Shown one piece after another: positions 1 to 9,193 of a DNA stretch of 33,245 nt. The notes under the pieces were generated by a model, which was given only the letters and a program-made list of their open reading frames with translations, was not told where the DNA came from and ran no database searches. Made by a program: the position numbers and the translations under genes. How positions within the stretch are numbered: position 1 is the first letter of the stretch; every line of letters starts with the position of its first letter. Origin of the DNA: an uncultured Saprospiraceae bacterium (GTDB lineage: Bacteria; Bacteroidota; Bacteroidia; Chitinophagales; Saprospiraceae); assembly GCA_937974575.1 (NCBI GenBank), contig CALJVI010000183.1:1-33245 (forward strand), read 5' to 3'.

Positions 1-3000
1 GGTAAGTAATCAAAGAAAAAATTGGTACTGGCATCTTTTGTAGATTCGTAATAGCCAAGACCACCTTGCCACTTGTACTGACTGAAGACATTCATAGGTT
101 CAAACCCAGAAGCACGCATGTCCTTCATGTGGATAAACTCCATATCTCTATCTACACGGAGTTCAATTCTTACTTTAAGCTTGTCTCCTACTGATAGTTT
201 TGCACCATCGGCGATGGGTTCTATAGTTGCACCACGATCCCCTTGCTTTTCAATAAAGACCTGCTTATTTAATTTTAGCGGAGTTTCTTCAAAGTCAGTG
301 ATCTTATCCAAGTCTTCAAAGTATTGCCAGTAAGCAGCACCCCAGGCAGGGACGGTATTAGGATTGCTTACTTTTAAGGAAGATAAATTGGGATTGACCT
401 CTGTCCAAGAATGCTTGAAATAGCCCGTACCTGCTTGTGCATTAGCTTGACCTTTGGCCAGATCTGCATTAAGTTGTTTATTAGGATAAACGATCTCTAC
501 TTGTTTGGTTTCTTGTAACCAGCTGTCCCCGCTCATAAGCAGTGCATAGACGGCTGCTGAAGTTGCTTTGGTCGTTTCCCAAGCATTGGTCTGTTTGTTC
601 TTCAACAACCATAGACGAAGCTCGTCAACCATCTCCTTATCTTTTGCTACTTGCTCAAATACTTCTATCATGACCGAATGAGTTTCAATAGGCATTTGGT
701 GCCAATAATACCCTTTGTCATACTTCCAGTACTTACCAAGGTCTTCATGACTTAATGCACGTTCTTTGAGGGAAGCTACAATGCCTTGAGCGGTATCGTT
801 CATACCAAAACGATCAAGACCCAGTGCTAACAAACCTTGGTAGTAAAGACCTTGGTCGACCCACTGTTCTTTTGCTCTACCTTGATAGTACTTGGCTACT
901 TTTTGAGTCTTTGCATTCATATCAAAGTCTATGAAAAACGAACGCGCATAAAGATAGTGAATCACCATACCTGTAAGACCTGGATTCTTATTGTATCGCA
1001 AAGCTTCATTGTGATGCTCCACTAATCTAGCATCGATATACTGGACAGCCTTGCGCAAAATATTATTCAAATCCGTATCCTCAAGATCTACTCCTAGTGT
1101 TTGTAGATGACCAAACCCTTCCACAAGATACTGGGTGATATACCAAGAATCTCTCCCACCTGGAAACCAAGAAAATCCTCCATTACTCAATTGTCTTTCT
1201 GAAAGTACTTTTATATGCTTGGCTTTTTCTTGGGACATTTTATTGAGGTCAAAAAGCAGCGCTATATTTCTTCTTTGTTGTTCCTCACTTTGGGCATCCA
1301 ACACCCAGGGCGTCTCTTCTAATAAGGCAGACTTCAGTTCTTGATTTTTACTTAGGTTTGATTTCATAGCATCAGTCCCTTTCCAAGATTCAAATATTTG
1401 TTTGATCTTAGGTGTGCTATTGGCAACGTGGCTAGCCAGTGCATTCGCATATAACTTATTGAATATTTGCTCTGTACACTCATAGGGATACTCCATTAAA
1501 TACGGCAGCGATTGCACTGCGTACCAAGCGGGGTTAGAGGTAAACTCTAAGGTGTATTTATGATTCGTCAAAGTGCTTGATTTATTGTCTCGCATAGTTT
1601 TGAATACGAACTCTTTACTTTCTCCTGCTCTCAATGGCAAAGGCATAGTTTCAGTTACTAATTTTCTATTGGTAAGCACTGGCAATGCACTCTCCTCTCC
1701 ATCGCTATATGCTCCGGCTTCTGCGACTACTCGATGCAGCACTGTACCCAGCATATCCATTGGAATATCTAGATCCCAAAATAAAGCTACGGACTCTCCA
1801 GGTTTTGCTGTAAATGATTTGTCTGATGCTATATTAGCGTAAGCAGCATCTATTGACTCCATGCTGAGCGCATTAAACAGTTCAAGTTTAGCATTTCCTG
1901 TCAATATCTTTTCCGATAAATTAGAAACCTTTGCACTAAATCGAATCTTGTCTCCCTCTCTAAAGAAACGAGGTGCATTTGGCTGCACCATAAGCTTCTT
2001 TTGTGTTACTATTTCTTTAGTTGAAATCGCCGTTGCTAATTCTTTAGTATGCGCAAAGGTCATGAACTTCCACTTTGTCAGTGCTTCATTCATTTTGAAT
2101 TTGATAAGTACATTTCCATCTTTGTCGGTGCGTAAATCTGGAAAGAAGAAAACAGTTTCGTTGAGATTCTTTCTTATGGAAGGACCATTTTTAGCTTCCG
2201 AGTTTGTCTCCTTTTCTTCTTTTTCAGACGCCGTAAAATCAACTTTTTCAGATTCTTCTACCACATTATCGTCAGTATTCATCATCATAGCATCGGCGGT
2301 AACACGTACCCCATCCATTTGAGGCGCAGGTGCAGAGGACTTCATTTTAGCTCGTCTCCCACCAGCTCTTGTACTTTTTACAGATATCTCACTAAGTTCT
2401 TCTTCAGCGTAATTCCATCCATAATTATTTCCATAAAAATCAAATCCATGCCAATCAAACTGTCGATACACTTTCTGAGACTGCTCTAGATATTTCGGCC
2501 TTTGATAATTTAAGCGATACCCACCTTGTTGGGTAAAGTTGGAACCTGGCTGAAGTTGATAGTTGGCATACAAAATAGGGAAATAATTGGCGGACCATTG
2601 ATTTGGTCTGAACTCATCCAATGATGCATCGTACATACCAGCCAGCATTTCGGCTGCTACTTTTTCTTTTTTTGAACCTTCTATTTTGATGATCCACTCT
2701 TCTTCTTGTCCTGGCAATAATTTATCCCTAAATGAAGCATACGAAATCTTTAATTCCTTATTAGACCATGGTACTGGTATGAGACTTGATTGATTGTAAA
2801 TTCGATTGTTGAATACGGTGAATGCAGTCATAGAGATATTCCCTAAGTCTGATTGATTTACAGCTACACTCGTTTCTCGCTTGGTCTTTAGCTTAAGCCA
2901 ATTTTCATCTATAGACTTATCTCTTCTACTAAGCGCTACAAAAACATGGGCATCTTTATATGAAGAAAGAAAATTGACCAAGGCCGTCTGACCTGGTTCA

Positions 3001-5963
3001 TAACTTAGCTTATCTTTTTGCACCGCTAACCCTACTGGACTGGTGACATCTTTGGCCTTGGTACCTATGACCTCAAACGCCAATTCCTTTTTGATTTTAT
3101 TTCCATTCTTGTCGATGGACTCTGCTGTTATCTTGTATTGTCCAGGTACTAATGACAATTTGCTAAGATCCAATTTGCCATCCTCCGTACTGGTAATTTT
3201 TTCACGATACACCTCTTGGTTCTCTTCTAGTGCTATAGCTTGTTTTTTAGCAGCAAATCTATAAGAAGGAAATAGATCACTGAATTCTCTTTCTGTAAAA
3301 TTAACCGTGTCTGGGAAGCTCCAAAAACGATCTCGGTACAGTTTGCTTTCAGACTGTAAAGATGCAATCCGGAGCCTTACCTCCGTAGGCTGAAACTTAC
3401 CATTCAAATTTGATGTCGATATGGTGATGTGCTTAAAACTATCGGCTTCGATTGGCGAAATTGCAGAAACATTCAAGGATAGGGCTAGCTCGCTAGCTCT
3501 GATTACAGTTTGAATAGATCTTGTTTCTCCACTAATATCTGTGATATCTGCAAATACTTTATAAACAAAAACAGCTTGTTGCTTTTTCTTTATACTTGGA
3601 TCAGGCAGCAACTCAAAATCAATATCAAATGTACCATCTGCTTTACTTACTGCTTCTCCGGTCTTTATTCGCATAGGAGCTTGTCGGTTGTATCTGCCAT
3701 ACCTCCACCTCCAATATGGATACTCTACGCCTCGCTCTACTCGATAAGCGACTTTAGCATCTCCGATAGCATTCCCAGCAAAGCCAGTTGCTTTGCCAAC
3801 TACTTTTACCGATTCGCTTAGCGCGTATTCCGCTTCTATGGGCAAAAATTCTGTTTCAAATTTTGGACGCTTATATTCTTCTACACTAAAATTGGTTCCT
3901 CCATATCCATTGATTTGGATGGTCATATTGCCTAGTAGGCCAGAACTTGGTGTAGTAAAACTCCCATTGATACTCCCATATTCATTAGTGGTCAAGTTGA
4001 GTTTTTCAACATCTTGACGATTGGCATCTTTGAGTACTACTTCTAGAGCTTGATTGGTCAGTAGTGTCGGCAATTGTGATTCGCCATCCACATGATGCGC
4101 AATAGCTTTGAAATAAACCGTCTGCCCAGGGCGATAGATGGCTCTATCCAAAAAAATATTTACTGCATTTCTACCTCTTGGGGTATGTTTTCTATTTTTA
4201 TATATCCAATCTTGCATTTGGAGCACATCCTTTCCATACTCCACTTTGGGCATATAACTGTTGTTTTGATCCAAGTCTATGTTCACCATTCCATTAGCAT
4301 CGCTAGTCCCGTTGGTCTTGAGTCGGAGTACACTTTTTCTTGCTGTGGAATTATATTCCTGAAGGTAAAAAGACACCTTAGCCCCTTTTATAGGCTGACC
4401 AGTGATGCGATCTACCACTATCATTTGATGCTCTGGATTATTGGGTGTGATCACATAACTCAGATTGGATACTATAAAAAAGTTGGCTGATATCTCGGCC
4501 TTATCTTTTCCAAAGTTTTTATCATTGGAAGTCAATAGCACATAGTGCCCAAAATCCAAAGGTGCAACTTTGATTTCTGTTTGATGGTTTTGAAAGTCAT
4601 CAAATACGGGAAGCGACTGTGTCCACTCTGAAATTTTCTCTTTATTCTTAATGATAGAAAGCAACTTCCGATTATTGTTGCGAAGATCATGCTCCTCCCC
4701 TGCCTCTATTTGATATAATCTATGATGTACTTTCTTGATATTTTTGTAGCTGATTAGTGTCAACATATTCTCTCCTTTCGGGTAGACTTTTTCCATATCT
4801 ACTTTGAGGAATTCACCTTCTATGCTACTTATTTTATTTTTTGCTTCGTTACGGTTATTGGCTTTTGGATAATCAGAAAGGATCTTTGAATATAACTCAT
4901 GCGCTTTTTTGAGATCATCCTTTTTATCGGCAAGATGCGCTCTACTGCTCATATGAAGGTTGGCTTGCGCCATCAGTAGGGTTGGCATCAATTTTTCTTT
5001 GCCTTTATTTTTGCTGGCTAGATCATTGAGCGCAGCCATATATTTTTTGCCTTTCAGGCTCATTGACCCATTGCTGAAGACCAGGTTTAATCGTTTCAGA
5101 TCTGCATCAAGCAAAGCCACTTCATTGTTTTGAAGCAGGTGATAAGCTAGTACGTCTTGAAATAGTGTGATGGCTTTGTATAGGTGCGCGGTACTGTCTT
5201 GTGTCGTAAAGCTGTGTTTCACAAATTCCGAAACAGGAGCAAAAGCGATATCATCATCTAAATAAAACTTGTACACAGGCTCCGTGAGGTAGCTATTAGG
5301 ATTGACATAGTAGTCCAGTATTTGATGTGACACAAAATCGTATAAGGTAGGTCTAAGATCATCTGTATTTATCGCATCCGTCAGCAATACTTCATACGCT
5401 TTTATGGGTAAGGCTTGCAAAGATTTATCTTTCAAAGCTTCTGCAAAATGCATATTGATCTCATCCACGAAGTTTTGGATAGACCAGGTCTCTAGTGATT
5501 CCGGCTTGAAAGTGGGTGCTGTCGTACGGTTAGAAAACTGCCAATAGTTGCCTTCCAAATAGCTTGCTAGTGATCGCCCGATCATGAAATGAAGTAGTGA
5601 CTTGGCTGGGCCATTCAGTTGATTTACTTCCTCCTTAAAAGTTCGTATGCTGTTTTCAAATCCATATTCTTCTAGTTGGGATCCATATTTTTCTCTATAT
5701 AGAATGGTCTTTACTATTTGCGGAGAATTATTTTCTTTTTTGGCACGGGTGTATAGTGCTGTCACTTTTTCGAGTGCAGATTTTACCAATCCTTTTTGCT
5801 CAAGCGCTAATATGGCTTTCCATTCTTCTGTATAATCATTCATTTCTTGCTGTTTAGTGAGCGGTACGGAATTGGATTGGTGATTAATCTTTGGGCTACA
5901 TGTCATCGCACCAAATAGGATCATCAGAATGGTCAAGGAGACAAACAGGATAGAATTCTTCAT
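1..5963 (-). CDS. Alpha-2-macroglobulin-family protein (MG2 and thioester domains), C-terminus outside window
   Basis: One frame is open on the minus strand from the ATG at 5963 to the window edge (1987 codons, no stop). The start (MKNSILFVSL...) has a hydrophobic segment ending in GAMTCS, a possible lipoprotein signal although Thr at -1 is atypical. About residues 610-620 read YRPGQTVYFKA, the MG2 hallmark. Near residue 1496 is the thioester motif YECTEQ, with Cys1496 and Gln1499 spaced C-x-E-Q as in reactive alpha-2-macroglobulins (codons 1467-1478). The last visible residues (ASTNFFFDYL) match the typical C-terminal region, so perhaps 50-100 residues are missing. Bacterial members are thought to trap attacking proteases in the periplasm; this role is from the family, not shown here. 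A partner pbpC often lies downstream, which would be off the left edge. The N-terminal ~500 residues are helical and unassigned. Confidence 0.93.
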   Translation of the reverse strand, partial: MKNSILFVSLTILMILFGAMTCSPKINHQSNSVPLTKQQEMNDYTEEWKAILALEQKGLVKSALEKVTALYTRAKKENNSPQIVKTILYREKYGSQLEEYGFENSIRTFKEEVNQLNGPAKSLLHFMIGRSLASYLEGNYWQFSNRTTAPTFKPESLETWSIQNFVDEINMHFAEALKDKSLQALPIKAYEVLLTDAINTDDLRPTLYDFVSHQILDYYVNPNSYLTEPVYKFYLDDDIAFAPVSEFVKHSFTTQDSTAHLYKAITLFQDVLAYHLLQNNEVALLDADLKRLNLVFSNGSMSLKGKKYMAALNDLASKNKGKEKLMPTLLMAQANLHMSSRAHLADKKDDLKKAHELYSKILSDYPKANNRNEAKNKISSIEGEFLKVDMEKVYPKGENMLTLISYKNIKKVHHRLYQIEAGEEHDLRNNNRKLLSIIKNKEKISEWTQSLPVFDDFQNHQTEIKVAPLDFGHYVLLTSNDKNFGKDKAEISANFFIVSNLSYVITPNNPEHQMIVVDRITGQPIKGAKVSFYLQEYNSTARKSVLRLKTNGTSDANGMVNIDLDQNNSYMPKVEYGKDVLQMQDWIYKNRKHTPRGRNAVNIFLDRAIYRPGQTVYFKAIAHHVDGESQLPTLLTNQALEVVLKDANRQDVEKLNLTTNEYGSINGSFTTPSSGLLGNMTIQINGYGGTNFSVEEYKRPKFETEFLPIEAEYALSESVKVVGKATGFAGNAIGDAKVAYRVERGVEYPYWRWRYGRYNRQAPMRIKTGEAVSKADGTFDIDFELLPDPSIKKKQQAVFVYKVFADITDISGETRSIQTVIRASELALSLNVSAISPIEADSFKHITISTSNLNGKFQPTEVRLRIASLQSESKLYRDRFWSFPDTVNFTEREFSDLFPSYRFAAKKQAIALEENQEVYREKITSTEDGKLDLSKLSLVPGQYKITAESIDKNGNKIKKELAFEVIGTKAKDVTSPVGLAVQKDKLSYEPGQTALVNFLSSYKDAHVFVALSRRDKSIDENWLKLKTKRETSVAVNQSDLGNISMTAFTVFNNRIYNQSSLIPVPWSNKELKISYASFRDKLLPGQEEEWIIKIEGSKKEKVAAEMLAGMYDASLDEFRPNQWSANYFPILYANYQLQPGSNFTQQGGYRLNYQRPKYLEQSQKVYRQFDWHGFDFYGNNYGWNYAEEELSEISVKSTRAGGRRAKMKSSAPAPQMDGVRVTADAMMMNTDDNVVEESEKVDFTASEKEEKETNSEAKNGPSIRKNLNETVFFFPDLRTDKDGNVLIKFKMNEALTKWKFMTFAHTKELATAISTKEIVTQKKLMVQPNAPRFFREGDKIRFSAKVSNLSEKILTGNAKLELFNALSMESIDAAYANIASDKSFTAKPGESVALFWDLDIPMDMLGTVLHRVVAEAGAYSDGEESALPVLTNRKLVTETMPLPLRAGESKEFVFKTMRDNKSSTLTNHKYTLEFTSNPAWYAVQSLPYLMEYPYECTEQIFNKLYANALASHVANSTPKIKQIFESWKGTDAMKSNLSKNQELKSALLEETPWVLDAQSEEQQRRNIALLFDLNKMSQEKAKHIKVLSERQLSNGGFSWFPGGRDSWYITQYLVEGFGHLQTLGVDLEDTDLNNILRKAVQYIDARLVEHHNEALRYNKNPGLTGMVIHYLYARSFFIDFDMNAKTQKVAKYYQGRAKEQWVDQGLYYQGLLALGLDRFGMNDTAQGIVASLKERALSHEDLGKYWKYDKGYYWHQMPIETHSVMIEVFEQVAKDKEMVDELRLWLLKNKQTNAWETTKATSAAVYALLMSGDSWLQETKQVEIVYPNKQLNADLAKGQANAQAGTGYFKHSWTEVNPNLSSLKVSNPNTVPAWGAAYWQYFEDLDKITDFEETPLKLNKQVFIEKQGDRGATIEPIADGAKLSVGDKLKVRIELRVDRDMEFIHMKDMRASGFEPMNVFSQYKWQGGLGYYESTKDASTNFFFDYL

Positions 5964-6079
5964 AATCAAAACATTAAATTACAGCGGTATACTATATACA
6001 ACTGATTATAGGATGCGAATAGACCTAAGAATACACAAGATAATGATGAGTTCTTTCCATTTTTAATTATTCCTTAACA

Positions 6080-6131
6080 AATACATCTATCGTAAAGAAA
6101 AGGCATGCCTTTTCTTTACGATAGATGTATT
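6080..6131. repeat. Perfect 52-bp palindrome without spacer
   Basis: Every base of 6080-6105 pairs with 6106-6131. The centre is aggcatgcct and the arms contain a purine-rich AAAGAAAAGG block. The symmetry stops at both ends (6079/6132 do not pair). It lies between two divergent genes, the alpha-2-macroglobulin gene and sucC, so it is not a terminator for either. No T-tract follows on either strand. Confidence 0.95.
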
Positions 6132-6215
6132 GATGATCATAGAGGTAGTAGCCAAGGTGGGTAGCATGATTCTTAGCTGAGGGGTGGAAGTGATATGAGG
6201 TGGACAGGACGACTC

Positions 6216-6423
6216 ATGGACTAGTGCTCCGCGCAGGCTCCGCTCTCAAAGCGGAGACAAGTGGAGTACATAGTCCATAGGAGACCTGGGTGCCGAATAC
6301 AAACGGACGACCCGACCCTGACATGAAGATAAAGCCAATGCAATGGCTGCATCTACATGTCAGGGGCAGCACCAAAATCAAGAAAATCACATAAAATATA
6401 CTTATTCAAGTAGCTTGAGTAAG
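6216..6423. other. Hairpin-rich non-coding segment, candidate structured RNA or element
   Basis: Three inverted repeats follow one another. First, 6216-6278 is a nested stem: ATGGACTA (6216-6223) pairs with TAGTCCAT (6271-6278), 6224-6230 with 6263-6269 (one G-U), and CTCCGCT (6238-6244) with AGCGGAG (6250-6256). Second, 6316-6330 pairs with 6351-6365 (CCCTGACATG against CATGTCAGGG, one inner mismatch), with AGCCA/TGGCT inside. Third, 6401-6410 pairs with 6414-6423 around a 3-nt loop. No ORF with coding character covers it. Strand, transcription and function are unknown. Together with the palindrome at 6080, it accounts for much of the gene-free stretch 5964-6483. Confidence 0.5.
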
Positions 6424-6458
6424 GTGGTCGAATCCTTCCTTTAATGCTCAAAAAATAG

Positions 6459-6466
6459 TACATTTG
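6459..6466 (+). promoter_or_regulatory. Candidate -7 box of the sucC promoter
   Basis: TACATTTG fits the Bacteroidota -7 consensus TAnnTTTG and ends 17 nt before the sucC ATG. No convincing -33 TTTG is seen at the usual 19-21 nt spacing, so this is tentative. Confidence 0.45.
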
Positions 6467-6483
6467 GCAAAAATTTATAATAG

Positions 6484-7689
6484 ATGAATCTGCACGAATA
6501 TCAAGGAAAAAACTTATTGAAGGAATATGGTGTAGCGATCCAAGATGGCATCGTTGCGAATACTCCAGAAGAGGCCGTTGAGGCTTATCATAAATTGAAA
6601 GAACGTACCAAATCAGATGTAGCGCTTGTGAAAGCTCAAATACATGCTGGTGGACGTGGTAAAGGTGGCGGAATCAAGCTGGTCAAGAACTTGGACGAGC
6701 TGAAGGCTGAAAGTAGCAATATCATTGGGATGATGCTAAAGACTCCTCAAACTCCAGGAGGAATCGATGGTCCTGGTAAATTGGTGAGCAAAGTATTGAT
6801 CGCTGAAGATGCATATGCGCCTGACTTTGACGCTTGTGAAGAATTTTACGTTTCTATCCTGATGGATCGTGAACGTAAATGCAATGTTATAATCTACTCT
6901 ACAGAGGGTGGTATGGACATAGAGCAGGTAGCTGAAGAAACACCACACTTGCTGCACAAAGAATATGTTGATCCTACCTTGGGTCTTCAAGGTTTTCAGA
7001 TGCGTAAAATCGCTTTCAATCTAGGATTGAGTGGTGATGCATTTAAGGAAATGACTAAGTTTATCAAAAACTTATATAAGGCATTTATTGGTGCTGATGC
7101 ATCTTTGTTTGAAATCAATCCAACTTTGAAGACGGCTGACGGTCGTATTATTGCTGTGGATTGTAAGATGGCAATTGATGATAACGCTCTATTTAGACAT
7201 AAAGATCTAGAGGAATTGCGTGATACTTCTGAAGAAGATGCTACTGAGGTAGAAGCTAGAAGCTATGGCCTAAACTATGTAAACCTTGACGGTAACGTGG
7301 GTTGTATGGTAAATGGTGCTGGATTGGCGATGGCAACTATGGATATCATAAAGTTATCTGGTGGTGAGCCTGCTAACTTCCTTGATGTAGGAGGTACTGC
7401 TGATGCAGCTCGTGTAGAGCAAGCATTCCGTATCATACTAAAGGATCCTGCTGTAAAGGCGATTTTGATCAATATATTTGGTGGAATCGTACGTTGTGAT
7501 CGTGTAGCACAAGGTGTAGTAGATGCCTACAAGAATATGGGTGACGCAATCCAAGTGCCTATCATCGTAAGACTGCAAGGTACTAATGCAGATATCGCAA
7601 AAGATATCATCGATAACTCTGGACTAGAAGTACACTCTGCTATACAACTGCAAGATGCAGCTGACTTGGTTACAAAAGTACTTGCATAA
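6484..7689 (+). CDS. sucC: Succinate-CoA ligase (ADP-forming) subunit beta
   Basis: The beta subunit of succinyl-CoA synthetase binds nucleotide and, with SucD, interconverts succinyl-CoA and succinate in the TCA cycle. The 401-residue length is near the family norm. The start MNLHEYQGKNLLKEYGV is canonical. The ATP-grasp domain carries the glycine-rich loop HAGGRGKGGG at residues 54-63. The C-terminal ligase domain contains GNVGCMVNGAGLAMATMD and INIFGGIVRCD, which are typical. sucD is not adjacent, so its partner must be encoded elsewhere. The gene stands alone, with a candidate promoter at 6459 and a strong terminator directly downstream. Very secure assignment. Confidence 0.98.
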   Translation: MNLHEYQGKNLLKEYGVAIQDGIVANTPEEAVEAYHKLKERTKSDVALVKAQIHAGGRGKGGGIKLVKNLDELKAESSNIIGMMLKTPQTPGGIDGPGKLVSKVLIAEDAYAPDFDACEEFYVSILMDRERKCNVIIYSTEGGMDIEQVAEETPHLLHKEYVDPTLGLQGFQMRKIAFNLGLSGDAFKEMTKFIKNLYKAFIGADASLFEINPTLKTADGRIIAVDCKMAIDDNALFRHKDLEELRDTSEEDATEVEARSYGLNYVNLDGNVGCMVNGAGLAMATMDIIKLSGGEPANFLDVGGTADAARVEQAFRIILKDPAVKAILINIFGGIVRCDRVAQGVVDAYKNMGDAIQVPIIVRLQGTNADIAKDIIDNSGLEVHSAIQLQDAADLVTKVLA

Positions 7690-7739
7690 GAAGTATATAT
7701 TGTTTTAGCATATACAGCTTTTCTTGTAAAGCTGTCGGA

Positions 7740-7779
7740 GGATGTGATCTACTTTTGTGATTACATCCTTCTTTTTTTT
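7740..7779 (+). terminator. Rho-independent terminator of sucC
   Basis: GGATGTGATC (7740-7749) pairs with GATTACATCC (7759-7768), with one G-U pair, followed by TTC and eight T (7772-7779). A second small hairpin, ACAGCTTT/AAAGCTGT, lies just upstream (about 7715-7735). The T-tract ends 5 nt before the xseA ATG. Confidence 0.85.
7750..7757 (+). promoter_or_regulatory. Candidate xseA promoter -7 box inside the sucC terminator loop
   Basis: TACTTTTG matches TAnnTTTG and lies in the loop of the terminator hairpin, 27 nt before the xseA ATG. A possible -33 element, CTTG (7723-7726), has a 23-nt spacer, slightly longer than usual. If used, transcription would start after the left terminator arm and so would not form the terminator. 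Confidence 0.35.
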
Positions 7780-7784
7780 ATACT

Positions 7785-9011
7785 ATGAAGGAGGAACTGT
7801 CACTATTTGAACTCAATGAATTTATACGTCGCTTTGTGGCTCTCAATGTCCCAGACTCGATATGGATCACGGCGGAAATATCTCAAGCCAATCTCAACAA
7901 GGGTCACTACTATATAGATCTCATACAGAAGGCTAGGGACTCTGAGCAAATAGTAGCTCAGTCCTACGCTGTACTATGGGCTAAGACATTGGGCCGGATA
8001 GCGGCTAGCAAAACCAGTAATATCACTCAGATCCTCAAACAAGGCCTCAAAGTGAAGCTGCGTGTGCAGGTAGATTTTCATGAAAAATGGGGGCTGAAAC
8101 TCGTGATCGAAGATATCGATGAGAACTTCACTTATGGAAATTTGGCCCTTGAGCGGGCAAAGATCATCAAACGCCTGCAAGCTGAAAAGCTGATGGAACG
8201 CAACAGGCAAGTACCTCTTCCTCGCATGATCAAAAGGGTTGCTGTACTTAGCTCAAGGACGGCAGCCGGCTATAAAGACTTTGTAAAGCACCTAACGAGC
8301 AATGAATATGGGTATACCTTCGCGATACAATTATTCCCCATACGGGTGCAAGGTATGCATGTCGAAGAAGACTTTTTGGATCAGATAAAGAAAATAGATT
8401 GGACAAAATTTGATCTGATCGCTGTGATCAGAGGCGGAGGATCTAAAATAGATCTTGCCGCATTTGACAGTTATGAGATATGCAAAACGATAGCCACATG
8501 CCCTACCCCGATCATAACAGGGATCGGCCATGAGATAGATGAGACTATAGCAGATATGGTATCGCATACTTCAGTAAAAACTCCGACAGCTGTAGCAAGC
8601 TATATTATAAATAAGAATCTTGAATTTGAAAGCCATGTCACTCAGCTAAACCAAGCTATAGGCCAATTGGTAGCTCGCTCCATACAAGGCGCTCTAGTAG
8701 ATCTGCAAAGAAACAGGTCTGAACTGAGTTTTTTGGCAGATAGAAGCTTGCAAACTGCCCATAAAAAACTTGAAACTCTGTCCCAGCAAATAGATTTAAT
8801 AGCACAAAACAAGCTAAAAGGGGCAAAAATACAACTGGAGCATTGGCAACAAACCGTAACCTTCTTGAGCGTCGAAAACACACTAAAACGCGGATTTACA
8901 GTAACCTACAATCAAGAAGGTAAAGCAGTGGATAATGCTAAAGAACTCAAAAAGGGAGATATTATAACTACCCACTTTAAAAAGGGAAAACACAACAGTA
9001 AAATTCAATAA
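7785..9011 (+). CDS. xseA: Exodeoxyribonuclease VII large subunit
   Basis: The catalytic subunit of the exonuclease that degrades single-stranded DNA in both directions, working with several XseB copies. The 408 residues show an N-terminal OB-fold (about 5-105, including WITAEISQANLNKGHYYIDL) and the catalytic domain with VAVLSSRTAAGYKDF, IRGGGSKIDLAAFDSYEI and ITGIGHEIDETIADMVSH plus KTPTA, all diagnostic. A helical coiled-coil region follows, ending in a short C-terminal tail. It is followed 1 nt later by xseB, so the two are translationally linked. Its upstream signal is unusual because the sucC terminator ends 5 nt before the ATG and leaves no room for a normal leader. Confidence 0.97.
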   Translation: MKEELSLFELNEFIRRFVALNVPDSIWITAEISQANLNKGHYYIDLIQKARDSEQIVAQSYAVLWAKTLGRIAASKTSNITQILKQGLKVKLRVQVDFHEKWGLKLVIEDIDENFTYGNLALERAKIIKRLQAEKLMERNRQVPLPRMIKRVAVLSSRTAAGYKDFVKHLTSNEYGYTFAIQLFPIRVQGMHVEEDFLDQIKKIDWTKFDLIAVIRGGGSKIDLAAFDSYEICKTIATCPTPIITGIGHEIDETIADMVSHTSVKTPTAVASYIINKNLEFESHVTQLNQAIGQLVARSIQGALVDLQRNRSELSFLADRSLQTAHKKLETLSQQIDLIAQNKLKGAKIQLEHWQQTVTFLSVENTLKRGFTVTYNQEGKAVDNAKELKKGDIITTHFKKGKHNSKIQ

Positions 9012-9012
9012 A

Positions 9013-9189
9013 ATGGCGAAGATTAAAAACTATACGGAAGCAGCAACCGAATTGGAGGGCATACTAGATGCTCTAAAATCAGATAAAATAGCCATTGATC
9101 AACTGGCCGAAAAAGTAAAACGTGCAAATGAATTGTTGACATTCTGTCAAGAAGTACTGCGTAAAACGGAAGAAGCAATATTGGAGTAA
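9013..9189 (+). CDS. xseB: Exodeoxyribonuclease VII small subunit
   Basis: A 58-residue protein starting MAKIKNYTEAATELEGILDAL and ending KTEEAILE. It has the XseB pattern of two helices: a Glu-Leu-rich first helix, the central ...IAIDQLAEKVKRANELL motif and the CQEVLRKTEE end. It caps or regulates XseA as part of the ExoVII complex. The ATG lies 1 nt after the xseA stop, so the pair is an operon. Length and order match the family, although it falls below many gene-calling cut-offs. Confidence 0.93.
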   Translation: MAKIKNYTEAATELEGILDALKSDKIAIDQLAEKVKRANELLTFCQEVLRKTEEAILE

Positions 9190-9193
9190 AAGA

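Noticed and set aside
118-4490. Several plus-strand ORFs of 62-153 aa within 1-5963
   Set aside because: All are shadows of the continuous minus-strand alpha-2-macroglobulin frame, which carries the MG2 and thioester motifs.
6421-6445. ggtcgaatcc-like sequence resembling a tRNA T-arm
   Set aside because: No acceptor stem, D-arm or anticodon arm can be formed around it; no tRNA is supported anywhere in the window.
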